Under the pieces are notes generated by a model. The model was not told the origin of the DNA. It saw nothing but the letters and a program-made list of their open reading frames with translations, and ran no database searches. From Bacteroidaceae bacterium (lineage in GTDB: Bacteria > Bacteroidota > Bacteroidia > Bacteroidales > Bacteroidaceae): a DNA stretch of 64,000 bases. Of the stretch, positions 33,645 through 44,058 are shown one piece after another; within the stretch, counting starts at the first letter, position 1; every line of letters begins with the position of its first letter. The position numbers and the translations under genes are program-made. The stretch spans positions 1-64,000 of the forward strand of contig JAFUGG010000013.1 of the NCBI GenBank assembly GCA_017469525.1, read 5' to 3'.

Positions 33645-35446
33645 CGCATTAAGCTCTTTTTTCCATCCCGGATGATGATGCCTCGAGAGTAGGGCGATAC
33701 CTGTTGCCCCGATAAGTTGTATGTTATCCTTTCTTGCTTCCTCATTGGGACGAAGGGGTTCCCTGTTGGGTCGGGTTCGACGAGGACGAGCGGCATCCAC
33801 GTGGCGGGCTTCTGAGGTGACGCGTCGGCAATACTCTCCACAAGCTGCTGTGTGCCATCGCCTGTGAGTATCTCGATGGCGACGGCGACTCTTTGTCCGA
33901 TGGGGGCAGAAGTGAGACCGACGGAAGTCCAGGGTATGGCCATTTCAATGCGGTAGTAGGTGGAGGTAAGGTTGCTCGCCACGTGTACATCGGCAGCAGT
34001 GGTCTCTACCCACGTCGAGCCGTTGCCTCTGTCCACGGAGAGTGTGCCGTCGGGCAACAGACGGTAGCGGTAGGCCGTGTTCATGGGCCTGTCGGTGTTG
34101 CGACCGATGCTCTCCATGTAGAACGTGATGCCGTCAGGAAAAGGCTCCTCGGAGCGTGCCTTGCGACGATAGACGAGGCTGATGAGATAGAGACTGTCGA
34201 GGTCGTAGGCGAAGTCGGTATAAGAAAATGTTCCCGTCTCGCTGCCCATAGGCACTTGGTGTGCAGAGGCATGGTAGTAGGCATCGTCGGCTTCGAAGCG
34301 GCCGTCAACATGGGGCGAGGCATAGGGCGCGTGGAACTGCGTCATGGGATAGCCCTTAGTCATACAGACTTTGCCGTCTATTCCGCCTACAGCGACAACG
34401 ATGCCAGTGTCGATGACAGCCACAGAGTTCCACCAGCTGCCATGCGTGGTGCCCAGATAGAAGGGGCGCGACATGGCCTTGAAGTCCTTTGCCTGTTTGT
34501 TGCCTGCATAGACGTACATCTTCATATTGTCGCCCTCGCCATAGGTGGACTGGTGGGAGAGGACGGAGAGACCGCTTGGCAGGATGCGCAGGTAGGGAGC
34601 TCCGCCCTTGGCCATGGGGCAGTAGTTGTAGTTGACGGATTGATTGCGCTGTGAACTGGTACCACTGATGTAGTTGTTGTTCTTCCAATTGTTGGAGAGA
34701 GGAATGCGTACTGTAGTGGGCACGAAGTCGCCGATGCCGCTCCATCCGTTGTCTTCGATGGCCACGACGATGGTCTTGCCGTCGCTGAGGAGGACGGGAA
34801 CGGGCATGCCGTCGCGCGAGCCGCTACGGTAGGAAACGCGCTGTGGTTCTGTCCAGGTGAGTCCTCCGTCGAAACTTCGGCAGAGCGATATCTGCTGTTC
34901 GCTGGTGGTGGTGTATGGGCTCTCGTCGGCAAAGTAGAGTTGCAGCTCGCCGCTCGGCAGCTCGAGGAAGGAGGGTTCCCAGCATCCGTTCTCGAAGGTG
35001 TAGTCAGCATCATAGACAAATATCTCGTCGCTCCATGTCTTGCCGCCATTGGTGCTGCGTCGCAGGCGGATGCCGAAGCGTCGGTCCTCTGTATAGGGTG
35101 TGGAGGGACGCGGATTGTAGCCCACGATGATGGTGCCGTCGGAGAGCTGGATGAGGTCGGGAACGCAGTTGGGCGTGTTGTTGCTGTTAGGAGCGATAAG
35201 TGTGGGTGCGGACCATGTCCTGCCCTGGTTGACAGACGTGCTGACCTTAATGCCGCCACTCTCGCAGCAAGCCATGAGCCGGCCGTCGCTTAGCTCAATG
35301 AGCCGTGCGTAGCCTCCGCCGTCGAATATGGTGACGGGAGAACGCGAGTCCCAGAAGATGCGCATGCCGCTGTAGCGTGCAATGGTGGCTGGGAACAAGG
35401 CATAAGGTGCAAGGAGCAGTAGTAATAGTACAAGCGTCTTTTTCAT
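33641..35446 (-). CDS. Sialidase-like BNR-repeat protein, T9SS cargo
   Basis: A 601-aa secreted six-bladed-propeller protein of the sialidase/neuraminidase superfamily. It has a signal peptide (1-20, YALFPA) and at least three Asp-box motifs ([30 protein letters not shown]), followed by a C-terminal beta-sandwich domain ([18 protein letters not shown]-like) and the T9SS tail [12 protein letters not shown]...RDGKKSLMR. The arginine triad of true sialidases could not be confirmed by eye, so the substrate (sialic acid or another glycan) is open. It is the third gene of an operon with two M6 metalloproteases; its ATG overlaps their stop by 4 bp. Combined, they fit breakdown of glycoproteins or mucin. 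Confidence 0.82.
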   Translation of the reverse strand: MKKTLVLLLLLLAPYALFPATIARYSGMRIFWDSRSPVTIFDGGGYARLIELSDGRLMACCESGGIKVSTSVNQGRTWSAPTLIAPNSNNTPNCVPDLIQLSDGTIIVGYNPRPSTPYTEDRRFGIRLRRSTNGGKTWSDEIFVYDADYTFENGCWEPSFLELPSGELQLYFADESPYTTTSEQQISLCRSFDGGLTWTEPQRVSYRSGSRDGMPVPVLLSDGKTIVVAIEDNGWSGIGDFVPTTVRIPLSNNWKNNNYISGTSSQRNQSVNYNYCPMAKGGAPYLRILPSGLSVLSHQSTYGEGDNMKMYVYAGNKQAKDFKAMSRPFYLGTTHGSWWNSVAVIDTGIVVAVGGIDGKVCMTKGYPMTQFHAPYASPHVDGRFEADDAYYHASAHQVPMGSETGTFSYTDFAYDLDSLYLISLVYRRKARSEEPFPDGITFYMESIGRNTDRPMNTAYRYRLLPDGTLSVDRGNGSTWVETTAADVHVASNLTSTYYRIEMAIPWTSVGLTSAPIGQRVAVAIEILTGDGTQQLVESIADASPQKPATWMPLVLVEPDPTGNPFVPMRKQERITYNLSGQQVSPYSRGIIIRDGKKSLMR

Positions 35447-37080
35447 CGTATCAAAATCTTTTTTCCGTTATGTATGTAAAGACCGATTGGTTTTACATTA
35501 GACCATATATCGTTTACCACCTGGCCGGCAGTGTTGTAGATTCTTCCTTCACCCATGGGAGAGCGGGCGGTGGTGAAGCTTATTCCTGTCGCATCCTCAT
35601 CGAAGATGAAGCTAATCAGTCCGTCGTCCGATTCGCTTATCTGCGAGATGGAGTGGTGCATCAGTTTGTCTCCCTCGGCATTGAGGTTGTAGAGAGTGGC
35701 AGCAGGGACAGACGATTCGTGCAGTTCTGTCTTCTTAGAAGTCCCGGGCCAAGGGTCGCCAGCCAGGGTTGCGGCATATAGGATGTTGTCGGCAGGGATG
35801 ATGGTCATGCGCTGATGCGACCGAATGGTGTTGACCATATTGAAAGCCCATGCCGTTTCATCGTAATCGACGTGCAGGATGAGCATCCCGTGCCCGTCGA
35901 GGTATCTGTCCCAACTCTTTTTCTGACGGTTCTCGAGGAGGTAGTACTCGTCTGCCTTGCCGCTATTCCTTAAAAGATAGCAGACTGGTTCTGATGTGAG
36001 GTCAGGCATGTCGTTGATGTATACAGGCTCAATGAGTTCTGTCGGCTCAAGCCATCCGCAGAACATGCGCTCGTAGCTGGTGAAGCCAGCTGGGCAGCCT
36101 CCGTTTCCGTTGTATTCGCCATAATCCATAATGCTCCAGGTGCTCATTCCGAAGTTTTTCCCGTCTGTGTCATAGAAGTCTGGAAGTCCGAAGCAATGTG
36201 CGAACTCGTGGCAGGCCGTACCGATTCCAGTAATGAATGTTCCTGTCTTGCCTCGCAACTCGGCACTTGTGGCATAGCTGTTTACGGTTACTCCGTCCAC
36301 GACGAGAGTCCCTTCGCCGTCGCCTTCTTCCAGAGCTTCGGCGAGCGTCCAGGCATGCGACCATATATCGGCATTCGTGTGGCTCTGTGCCTCATCGTAT
36401 CCCGAATGTATGATGAAGATTTGTTCCACCTCGCCGTCACCATTCCAGTCATACTGGCTGAAGTCCACTTCTTCGTCAATCATCTGGACGGCTTCCCTGA
36501 CCATGACGGCAGGATGCACGTCGTCGTCGTTGTCGTTGTTGTCGCCGTAATAGGACAGGGGATTGCTCATCGTGATAGGACCGATGACATCGAAGGAGAA
36601 GTCGAACTTGCCGTAACTGGCATCGCGGAAGTAGTCGTGAACAGAACCTATGTTAATGTCGTCGGTGTAGTTTTCTTTGTTGAAGAGGTCGTCGAAGTCT
36701 TGCTTGGTGAAATGGAAAGGGACTTTCGGGAACTGTACCAGAATGACCAGCCCATGCTTGCTGCCGGTGATAGCCCCGCTGCCCTTCCTTTGTCTCAGGG
36801 CATAACGTCTTGCATGACCAGTTTGCCGCTTTAGTGCTCTTGCCTTCCATGCCTGATGAAGCTTCTCGGCATCAACGAAATAAGCAATGCCGTTGTCGTC
36901 GCATTTCAGACACCTGCCGTCGTCGGTTTGGTAGAAATGCGTCGTCTCGTCGCCCATCCATGTTGCTTCGACGACAGTGCCGTCTGCAAGTCTCAAGGAG
37001 CAACGTTCCCGCAAAGCAGGAACGGCATAAGCCATCCATGAATAGATAACAAACAGAAGAAACGACAAGACCCTTGGCAT
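35443..37080 (-). CDS. M6 family (immune inhibitor A-like) metalloprotease, T9SS cargo
   Basis: A 545-aa secreted zinc protease. It has a signal peptide (1-17, SWMAYA) and a propeptide-like domain with WMGDETTHFYQTDDGR. The catalytic domain carries HEFAHCFGLPDFYD (near 290-303), where both His and the Asp complete the HExxHxxGxxD zinc site. The tail is IYNTAGQVVNDIW...[10 protein letters not shown]9SS type A. It starts 12 bp after a related M6 gene and overlaps the sialidase-like gene by 4 bp, so the three are one transcript. It probably digests host or dietary glycoproteins outside the cell. Confidence 0.9.
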   Translation of the reverse strand: MPRVLSFLLFVIYSWMAYAVPALRERCSLRLADGTVVEATWMGDETTHFYQTDDGRCLKCDDNGIAYFVDAEKLHQAWKARALKRQTGHARRYALRQRKGSGAITGSKHGLVILVQFPKVPFHFTKQDFDDLFNKENYTDDINIGSVHDYFRDASYGKFDFSFDVIGPITMSNPLSYYGDNNDNDDDVHPAVMVREAVQMIDEEVDFSQYDWNGDGEVEQIFIIHSGYDEAQSHTNADIWSHAWTLAEALEEGDGEGTLVVDGVTVNSYATSAELRGKTGTFITGIGTACHEFAHCFGLPDFYDTDGKNFGMSTWSIMDYGEYNGNGGCPAGFTSYERMFCGWLEPTELIEPVYINDMPDLTSEPVCYLLRNSGKADEYYLLENRQKKSWDRYLDGHGMLILHVDYDETAWAFNMVNTIRSHQRMTIIPADNILYAATLAGDPWPGTSKKTELHESSVPAATLYNLNAEGDKLMHHSISQISESDDGLISFIFDEDATGISFTTARSPMGEGRIYNTAGQVVNDIWSNVKPIGLYIHNGKKILIR

Positions 37081-37092
37081 CTCAAACAGGGG

Positions 37093-39078
37093 TTATTGAA
37101 TCGTTAGTTTCTTTATCTTTCCATTGGCATGCTTGACAACGAAGATGCCATGTCGGAGAGAAAACCTGCGAAGTTGGTCGGCATAGCATTCGCCAACGAA
37201 ACGTCCGCTTATACTATAGATGCGCACCAGTTCACCGCTTTCGGTAATCTCGGAGATGGCATCAGGATCAATTCTGAACGTCTCGCTTTCCGTCCAGTTA
37301 CTGTTGCGATAGGCATCGCTGATGGTTTGAACAGCAAAGGAGTAATCTACGTCGGCTTGCAGGTCGTCAAGTCTGAAGGAGTTGGTCGCGATGCTGTCTT
37401 GTTCCATCACAAGTTCGCCTTCGCGCCACAGCTGCAGATTGTAGAATTCTGCTTCCTCCACCGGTTCCCAGACGGCAATGGTGCTGCCCGGCGTAGAGTC
37501 TTCAAAGGTCAGGCCCGTTGGGGCGTCAAGTGTTCCGAGAGGCATCGCCTTGACGATGATGACGCCATCTTCCGTCTCCTCTATATCGACGAGCGGTTTG
37601 GACATGAGACCACCCTTGAAGACCGTGCTTGCAGGAATGGTCTCGTCGGTCAGCTCGTGGTTTTCTGTGAGGCCAGGATAGGGATTGCCAAGCAAGCTTG
37701 TTTTCCACTGGTCGCTCGATGTGGCGTTGTTGGAGCCGATGAGAGTGTTGTTGGCTGGGATGATGGTTAGGTACTGGTGACTTGGGTTGACGTTGACGTT
37801 GTTGAGATTCCAGACACCCTGGTTGAAGTCAACATGATAGACCAGCATACCGTGCCCGCGATTGCTGCAAAGTCCCCAGTCCCAGCTTTCTGCCTGCCGA
37901 TTGTCCAGGATGTAGTACTCATTGGGGTTGGCATCGTTGACAAGTTTGTACCCCTTGCCACCTCTGGCGAAGGGATAGAGGCGAAGCGTTCTTGGGCCAT
38001 CGATGACTTCTGTCTGTTGCCATCCCATGAACTCGCGTTCGTAGGCTGTATATCCGACGGGAACCTTGGCTTGCCTTGTGTACATGCCGTAATCCATGAG
38101 GCTCCAGTAGTCCAGTCCGAAGGCAACGGACTTCGTGTCGTAAAAGTCTGGCAGCCCCAGGGCATGGCTGATTTCATGTACTACGACACCGATGCCGTCG
38201 GCTTGCCATGCCGTGATGCGTCCGTTCTCGGCTGCCAGAGGCCGCATTTCGCAGCTGGAAGAGCATCCGGAAAGTTTCCTGCCGTTGATAGTGTAGCTTG
38301 TGGGTCTCTCCTGAGGCCAGATGGTGCTCTTGTCGCCATAGGAGTTCGTGTAGTTTTGGCCCAGGCCGGCAAAGGTGATAACGCACATATCGACATCTCC
38401 GTCGCCATCGTTGTCGAATTCCGACCAGTTTTCGTGCTGGGTCAGAGCTTTGGTAAAGGAGTGCTCGACGAACTTAGAGTAGCATGTGTCTTTGTTGTTG
38501 ACGTTTCTGTCGCCGCCATAGTAGCTGTAGACGCTGTCGAGGTCTACGGGTCCGATTATGGTGAAATCAGGTTCGAACTGTCCTTGGCTTTGGTCGATGA
38601 AGTACTGTCTGACGCAGCCCAGATTGCTGGCAGCATCGTAGGTGCCCGTAGCGGTGTAGTCCTTTGTGCCGTTGAAGAAGTCGTCGTAGAAGGCATTCAC
38701 CTTCTCGTCCGTTGCAGCAACTGTGAACTTCTTGTCCTTGAAAGCGGCCAGGATGACGGGAATCTTCTTCTTGCCCCATGGCTTCACGAGTGCCGATGCT
38801 ACGCTGCCCACCCGTTGCCTGGCATAACGGGGCTTTTGGGGGATAGAGGCAAAGTATTCCTCGCGAGTGAGACCTGTGGCATGGAAGACCGTATCCTGGG
38901 CGAGGATTACCTCGCCGTCATCGCTCACCAAATAGTCGAAGTCCTCGTTGCCGTAGGCTGTTGCCATAACGGTTCGGCCGTCATCGAGGGTCACGATGCG
39001 GCGAATCCTTAATGCCGGAACGGCAGAAGCCCATAGCGTCAGGATGGCAAGAAGAAGACCTAAAATGTATCGTTTCAT
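37093..39078 (-). CDS. M6 family metalloprotease with Fn3 domain, T9SS cargo
   Basis: A 661-aa paralog of the downstream gene, the first of the operon. It has a signal peptide (1-17, LWASA), a prodomain with ATAYGNEDFDYLVSDDG, and a catalytic motif HEISHALGLPDFYD (near 300-313) followed by a glycine-rich region. A fibronectin type III-like domain (about 520-610, SFAVQTISDAYRNSNWTES) precedes the C-terminal RIYSISGRFVGE...GKIKKLTIQ T9SS tail. Compared with its neighbour it adds the Fn3 domain. A full-consensus promoter lies upstream. Confidence 0.9.
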   Translation of the reverse strand: MKRYILGLLLAILTLWASAVPALRIRRIVTLDDGRTVMATAYGNEDFDYLVSDDGEVILAQDTVFHATGLTREEYFASIPQKPRYARQRVGSVASALVKPWGKKKIPVILAAFKDKKFTVAATDEKVNAFYDDFFNGTKDYTATGTYDAASNLGCVRQYFIDQSQGQFEPDFTIIGPVDLDSVYSYYGGDRNVNNKDTCYSKFVEHSFTKALTQHENWSEFDNDGDGDVDMCVITFAGLGQNYTNSYGDKSTIWPQERPTSYTINGRKLSGCSSSCEMRPLAAENGRITAWQADGIGVVVHEISHALGLPDFYDTKSVAFGLDYWSLMDYGMYTRQAKVPVGYTAYEREFMGWQQTEVIDGPRTLRLYPFARGGKGYKLVNDANPNEYYILDNRQAESWDWGLCSNRGHGMLVYHVDFNQGVWNLNNVNVNPSHQYLTIIPANNTLIGSNNATSSDQWKTSLLGNPYPGLTENHELTDETIPASTVFKGGLMSKPLVDIEETEDGVIIVKAMPLGTLDAPTGLTFEDSTPGSTIAVWEPVEEAEFYNLQLWREGELVMEQDSIATNSFRLDDLQADVDYSFAVQTISDAYRNSNWTESETFRIDPDAISEITESGELVRIYSISGRFVGECYADQLRRFSLRHGIFVVKHANGKIKKLTIQ

Positions 39079-39103
39079 GCAATTCTGTGTATAGTTTCGC
39101 GTG

Positions 39104-39135
39104 CAAAAGTACGATTTTTTAGCTTTTAATGCAAA
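39104..39135 (-). promoter_or_regulatory. Consensus promoter of the M6-M6-sialidase operon
   Basis: Minus strand: TTTG (39132-39135), 20 bp, TACTTTTG (39104-39111); transcription starts near 39099, about 20 nt before the ATG. It is divergent from the tRNA-Ala promoter, whose -33 box is 16 bp away (39151). Confidence 0.8.
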
Positions 39136-39150
39136 AAAATAGGCGATTTA

Positions 39151-39182
39151 TTTGCAGGTTCGGCATAAAGTGAGTAATTTTG
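39151..39182 (+). promoter_or_regulatory. Consensus promoter of tRNA-Ala
   Basis: TTTG (39151-39154), 20 bp, TAATTTTG (39175-39182), with the tRNA starting 19 bp after the -7 box. Confidence 0.8.
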
Positions 39183-39200
39183 CACCGCAAAAGCCATTAA

Positions 39201-39274
<74 letters not shown>

Positions 39275-39291
39275 CAAGGTTAATTCATGTT

Positions 39292-39326
39292 GAGGTTTGT
39301 CGCTTTATGTGGCAGACCTCTTTTTT
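39292..39326 (+). terminator. Rho-independent terminator after tRNA-Ala
   Basis: GAGGTTTGTC (39292-39301) pairs with GGCAGACCTC (39311-39320) over 10 bp with two wobbles, followed by TTTTTT (39321-39326). Confidence 0.9.
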
Positions 39327-39357
39327 GTCACCTCGCCGACCTTCAGTTTAGCAGAAG

Positions 39358-39590
39358 CTTGTCAACTTGACTGGCGTCGACCTAAAGGTTGACTGCAGAA
39401 GTTCACCAACTTGACTGGCGTCGAGCTAAAGCTTCTCTGCAGAAGTTCACCAACTTGACTATCGTCGACCTAAAGGTTGACTGGCGTCGAGCTAAAGCTT
39501 CTCTGCAGAAGTTCACCAACTTCTCTGCAGAAGTTTGTCAACTTCTCTGCAGAAGTTTGCAAAGTTCTCAGCAGAAGTTTTTCTACATTC
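39358..39590. repeat. 22-bp tandem array with two interleaved unit types
   Basis: About ten units, all 22 bp. One type is GACTGGCGTCGACCTAAAGG+TT (GTCGAC core); the other is CTCTGCAGAAGTTCACCAAC+TT (CTGCAG core, AGAAGTT-AACTTCT dyad). They alternate in the first half and then only the second type repeats with decay towards 39590. The array fills the space between the tRNA terminator and the promoter of the GH2 gene. The same two unit types, in the same order, recur at 61843-61952. Confidence 0.9.
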
Positions 39591-39602
39591 AATTATTTTC
39601 CT

Positions 39603-39610
39603 TAACTTTG
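39603..39610 (+). promoter_or_regulatory. -7 box for the GH2 gene
   Basis: TAACTTTG at 39603-39610, 27 bp before the ATG at 39637; the -33 position holds TTTT (39579-39582) at the end of the 22-bp array, so the array's last unit contributes to the promoter. Confidence 0.65.
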
Positions 39611-39636
39611 CGCCGCAAATATTTGTATTAACGATA

Positions 39637-42600
39637 ATGAAAAAGATTTTTTCTCTTTTGCTTAGCCTCGTCACACTTGCTGTTTACTCGCAGTCGATGA
39701 CGGAATGGGACGATGTCAGCGTCACCAGTTTGAACCGCATTCAGAGCCACGACCTCAGTATTCCCTTCGATGAGGCCGAAGATGCTCGCTCCTTGGATAT
39801 GTCGAAGTCGCCATACTTCCTCGACCTGAACGGCACATGGAAGTTCCGTTGGAGTGCATTGCCAAGCAAGGCCTCTGCCGGTTTCTATGCCGACGGCTTC
39901 GATGTCAGTTCGTGGGACGACATCACGGTGCCCATGCCATGGCAGGTGTATGGCATCCGGCATGGCAAAAGCTGGGACAAGCCTCTCTACATCAACACGC
40001 ACTATCCATTTACCTATACGAGCGACTACTCTGTGATGGCTTCGCGCCCAGACAATTATACCTACAACGAACAAATGAAGAACCCGGTTGGCCAGTACCG
40101 CCGCAGCTTCACGCTTCCCGAGGGCTGGCTGGGCAGGAAAACGTTCATCCGTTTCAACGGAGCGGGTCACGGCTACTACGTTTGGGTGAACGGCCAGTTC
40201 GTGGGTTATGCCGAAGACTCTTATCTGCCAAGCGATTTCGACATCAGCGACTTCGTCCGCGAGGGCGAGAACAATGTCTCGGTGCAGAGCTACCGCTTTA
40301 CGAGCGGCTCGTTCCTCGAGTGCCAGGACTATTGGCGACTGACCGGCATCACGCGTGACGTGTATCTATGGTCGGCTCCAGACAAGCGAATCGGCGATTT
40401 CTTCTTTCAGACAACATACCTTTCTTCTACAGGTACCTCCGGCAGAGCTCAGTTGCAAGTCACCCTGGAGGGTGGTTCGCCGAGCGGCATGAAGTTGCAA
40501 ACGACAGTCACCGACGGGGCAACCATCGTGAAGGAAACAACCAAGTCCCTTACTTCCTCGACCAGCGTCAGCCAAACCATCTCATTCTCAGGCGTGGAAT
40601 GTTGGAGCGCAGAGCACCCCAAACTCTATGACCTGACTCTCCGCCTGCTGGATTCCGACGGCAATTTGGTCGATTTGAGAGCTTGCAAGATAGGCTTCCG
40701 CACGGTGAGCATCCGCACGGACGGCGCGCTTCTCATCAATGGCAAACGCCTTGTGGTTCATGGTGTTGACCGCCACGACTTCAGCCAAGAGACAGGCAGG
40801 ACAGTCAGCCGAGAGGAGATGTTGCAGGACGTCCTGATGATGAAACGGCTGAATGTGAATGCCGTCCGCACGAGCCACTATCCCAACAATCCATATTTCT
40901 ATGAACTTTGCGACCAGTACGGACTCTATGTCTTGGCCGAAGCAGACGTGGAATGTCATGGGAACACAGGTCTGAGCAGCGTGGAACTCTTCCGTCAGCC
41001 TATGGTGGAACGCAACGAAAGACAGGTCCGCACCCTTCGCAACCATGTTTGTATCTTCGGTTGGAGCGCAGGCAATGAGAGCGGCGGCGGCAACAACTTT
41101 GAGAGCGTGATGAAAGCTATCAAGGCGCTTGACACCTCTCGCGTCACACACTATGAAGGGAACAGCCAATGGAGCGACGTTTCCAGTACGATGTACGGCA
41201 GCTATGCCAACATGCTCTCTACGGCCAAGAGCCGTATGGGGAAGACAGGGCAGCGGCCTCACATCCAGTGCGAGAACACCCATGCCATGGGCAACGCGAT
41301 GGGCAACCAGATAGATTACTTCCGCGACATCTACGAACCCTATCCCGCGATGGCGGGCGAGTTCGTGTGGGACTGGAAAGACCAGGGCATCAAGATGCCC
41401 GTTCCGGGTAAGTCGAATCAATACTACTGGGCCTATGGCGGTGATTTTGGCGACTATCCGAACGACGGCAGTTTCTGCTGCAATGGTGTCGTCTTGGCAG
41501 ACGGCACACCGACCGCAAAGAGCTTCAATATGAAGGGCGTCTATCAGCCAATCGACATCCTGCCTCTCAATGCAGAACAAGGGAAATTCAAACTTAAAAA
41601 TAAACTCCAGCAGATTCGCTTCAACGGTTATGATGTCCAGTATGTTATAAGCGAGGATGGCATAAAGGTTTCCGACGGCACTCTGCCCGACTTGGACACC
41701 GCTTCATGGGACAGTATAACGATTACCGTCCCATATGACGGCATCACTTTCAAGCCCTCTTCCCGCTACACGATTCGCTTCTCCACGACCCTTCGCGAAG
41801 CAACGCCTTGGGCAGAAGCTGGCTATGAAGTTGCGGCCTCGGAAGCTGTCATCAGGGAGGCAACGGCTCTGCAGCCTTATCAATACGAAGGAACGGACAC
41901 CCTCTCCGTCAGCGGCACAGGAGCCAGCAGGACGGTCAAGGGCGAAAACTTCACCGTGACTTTCTCAGGCGGTACGCTCTCGAGGTATGTCCTTGCTGGC
42001 ACGACCCTCATCAATCAGCCCATCAAGCTCAACACCTTCCGCGTGCCTACAGAAAACGACAAGGCACAGGAAAGCAATTGGGAGACGCTTGGCGTCCGCT
42101 CGTTGACCATGACCGCAGGTAGCTGGGAAATAGAGCAGGACGATGCAAACAGGTGGGTACAGCTCTCGATAACAGATACCTACAAGACCAGCACTTCGGC
42201 CTTGACCTTTACCGTCAACAAGCAGTTTCGCGTCTATCCCGACGGAGCAATCAGCGTAAGCACCGTGACGATGCCCAATGTGGAAGGCGCTGTCTTGCCG
42301 AAGCTGGGCTTCCGTTTCGAGATGCCTAATACGGCAGAGAACATCACTTGGCTTGGCAGAGGTCCCTTCGATAGTTATCGCGACCGTAACTATGCGGCTC
42401 ATCTGGGCATCTGGCACAGTACTGTCACCGAGCAATGGACCAATCATATTCGTCCGCAAGAGACTGGCAACAAGGAAGATGTGCGTTGGCTGGCAGTCAC
42501 GACGAATGCAGGCAAGGGCCTCCTCTATGCCGCTCCAAGCGGAATGGCTGCAACCGTCGGACATTGGAGAGCTGAGGAGATTTATACAAGCCGCAGCAAT

Positions 42601-44058
42601 CGCAAGGGACATCCTTATGAGGTGACGTTCCCCAGGGCTACCGTTGTCTCGCTCGATGCTTGGAACCGTGCTCTCGGCAATGCAAGCTGCGGACCTGACG
42701 TGCTCGACAAGTACGAGCGTAAACTCACGCAAACGCCTTTCTGCTTCATGATAATGCCGATTCAGGAAGCTTGTTCCGACACCATACTGACGCAGAGAGG
42801 CTGCATCGGCATGCCTGTCTGCCAGCCTGTGCGCTTTGCTGACGACGGACACGGATATGCAGTTCTGAGTTCTGACAATCCTGAAGACACCATGATTTAT
42901 TATGGTATTGACGGCGGCGACTTCCAGCCATATTCCGGACCTATCGACATGCGCTGTGGCGGCACTCTGCAAGCCTATGCATCCCGCAGCGATTTGGCTC
43001 CAAGCATCGTCGGCGAGAAGACTTACGGCTTCTTCGTGGACAAGAGTCTCTGGAGCATCTATAGCTACGATAGTCAACAGGGTGGTAACGAACTGGCGGC
43101 CAATGCCATAGACGGTGACGAGAGTACGATTTGGCACACGCGTTACTCCGGCACGGCTCCCGAATGTCCCCACGAGCTGGTAATCGACATGAAGCAGACC
43201 TATCGCATTACTTCCTTCTCCTATCAAGGGCGCAAGGATGGTTCGAATGGGCGCGTGCTCCGCTACGAAGTCTATTTCAGCCCGAGTCCTTATCTGTGGG
43301 GCGAACCTGCTGCCAGCGGCACATTCAACAATACGTCGGACAAGCAGACGGTCAGCATCCCGAGTAAGCCAGAGGCCAGGTACATGAAGTTCCTGGTGCG
43401 GACGGTTGTCGATGACAAAGCCTACGCCTCTGCTGCCGAGCTCTATGTTGAAGCAGAGGCTCTTGCGCCACGAAACATCTGGTGGATTTCTCCTATCAAT
43501 ACAAACCATCGCTACCGCATTCGCGAGAAGCAGTCAGGGCTTTGCCTCCACTACCAGACGAACAACAACGAAGGGCACTTCTGCCTTGCGGGCTTCGACG
43601 AAAACGACAAGTCCTACATCTTCACCTTTGCCCAGGTACCCGGGTTTACAGCCTTCTATACGCTGAAAGCCGACGGGCACTATATGTCGTACGACAGCAG
43701 TGCTGGCTGGCGAATTATATCTGCGACAGCCAACCCCACAAACAAGAACGGATGGATTCAGGTGGAACGACTGGTGGAAGGCAACGCCTATCTGCGTTGC
43801 GGTTGGCAGAACAGCAGGGTAGTGGGCTTCGACTCGAGGAACGTGGGCAGCTACATCTATGCCGACAAGACCACTCCCGGCGAGTTCATCCTCGAGGATA
43901 TGGACGAAGAGACAGGCATCCTTTCTCCCCAGACCCTTTCAGACGGAGAAAGAGAGGAAGGCATCTACGACCTCAGCGGACGGATGCTGAAACACAAACA
44001 ACCGCAAAACATTTACATCCATAACGGCCAAAAGAGGCTTGCCCCCACGCCTGAGTAG
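39637..44058 (+). CDS. GH2 beta-galactosidase, multidomain, T9SS cargo
   Basis: A 1473-aa extracellular glycoside hydrolase family 2 enzyme. It has a signal peptide (1-19, VYSQ), a sugar-binding jelly roll with YCxW-like FNGAGHGYYVWVNGQF, an Ig-like domain, a TIM barrel with the acid/base Glu481 (SAGNESGG) and the nucleophile Glu575 (MAGEFVWDWKDQG), and a beta-galactosidase small-chain domain with WLGRGPFDSYRDR. A discoidin-type (F5/8) module follows (about 1150-1270, NAIDGDESTIWHT), then a ricin-like or unknown beta module (NHRYRIREKQSGLCLHY), then the T9SS tail YDLSGRMLKHKQ. The longer frame from 39535 lies inside the repeat array and precedes the promoter, so ATG 39637 is right. It is typical of polysaccharide-degrading Prevotella; no SusC/D pair is near. 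Confidence 0.92.
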   Translation: MKKIFSLLLSLVTLAVYSQSMTEWDDVSVTSLNRIQSHDLSIPFDEAEDARSLDMSKSPYFLDLNGTWKFRWSALPSKASAGFYADGFDVSSWDDITVPMPWQVYGIRHGKSWDKPLYINTHYPFTYTSDYSVMASRPDNYTYNEQMKNPVGQYRRSFTLPEGWLGRKTFIRFNGAGHGYYVWVNGQFVGYAEDSYLPSDFDISDFVREGENNVSVQSYRFTSGSFLECQDYWRLTGITRDVYLWSAPDKRIGDFFFQTTYLSSTGTSGRAQLQVTLEGGSPSGMKLQTTVTDGATIVKETTKSLTSSTSVSQTISFSGVECWSAEHPKLYDLTLRLLDSDGNLVDLRACKIGFRTVSIRTDGALLINGKRLVVHGVDRHDFSQETGRTVSREEMLQDVLMMKRLNVNAVRTSHYPNNPYFYELCDQYGLYVLAEADVECHGNTGLSSVELFRQPMVERNERQVRTLRNHVCIFGWSAGNESGGGNNFESVMKAIKALDTSRVTHYEGNSQWSDVSSTMYGSYANMLSTAKSRMGKTGQRPHIQCENTHAMGNAMGNQIDYFRDIYEPYPAMAGEFVWDWKDQGIKMPVPGKSNQYYWAYGGDFGDYPNDGSFCCNGVVLADGTPTAKSFNMKGVYQPIDILPLNAEQGKFKLKNKLQQIRFNGYDVQYVISEDGIKVSDGTLPDLDTASWDSITITVPYDGITFKPSSRYTIRFSTTLREATPWAEAGYEVAASEAVIREATALQPYQYEGTDTLSVSGTGASRTVKGENFTVTFSGGTLSRYVLAGTTLINQPIKLNTFRVPTENDKAQESNWETLGVRSLTMTAGSWEIEQDDANRWVQLSITDTYKTSTSALTFTVNKQFRVYPDGAISVSTVTMPNVEGAVLPKLGFRFEMPNTAENITWLGRGPFDSYRDRNYAAHLGIWHSTVTEQWTNHIRPQETGNKEDVRWLAVTTNAGKGLLYAAPSGMAATVGHWRAEEIYTSRSNRKGHPYEVTFPRATVVSLDAWNRALGNASCGPDVLDKYERKLTQTPFCFMIMPIQEACSDTILTQRGCIGMPVCQPVRFADDGHGYAVLSSDNPEDTMIYYGIDGGDFQPYSGPIDMRCGGTLQAYASRSDLAPSIVGEKTYGFFVDKSLWSIYSYDSQQGGNELAANAIDGDESTIWHTRYSGTAPECPHELVIDMKQTYRITSFSYQGRKDGSNGRVLRYEVYFSPSPYLWGEPAASGTFNNTSDKQTVSIPSKPEARYMKFLVRTVVDDKAYASAAELYVEAEALAPRNIWWISPINTNHRYRIREKQSGLCLHYQTNNNEGHFCLAGFDENDKSYIFTFAQVPGFTAFYTLKADGHYMSYDSSAGWRIISATANPTNKNGWIQVERLVEGNAYLRCGWQNSRVVGFDSRNVGSYIYADKTTPGEFILEDMDEETGILSPQTLSDGEREEGIYDLSGRMLKHKQPQNIYIHNGQKRLAPTPE

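Noticed and set aside
39358..39590. The 22-bp arrays as CRISPR
   Set aside because: The units repeat directly without unique spacers, they are 22 bp, and no cas gene is near.
39535..39636. Longer start for the GH2 gene
   Set aside because: The extra residues are translated 22-bp repeat and the promoter's -7 box lies downstream of that start.
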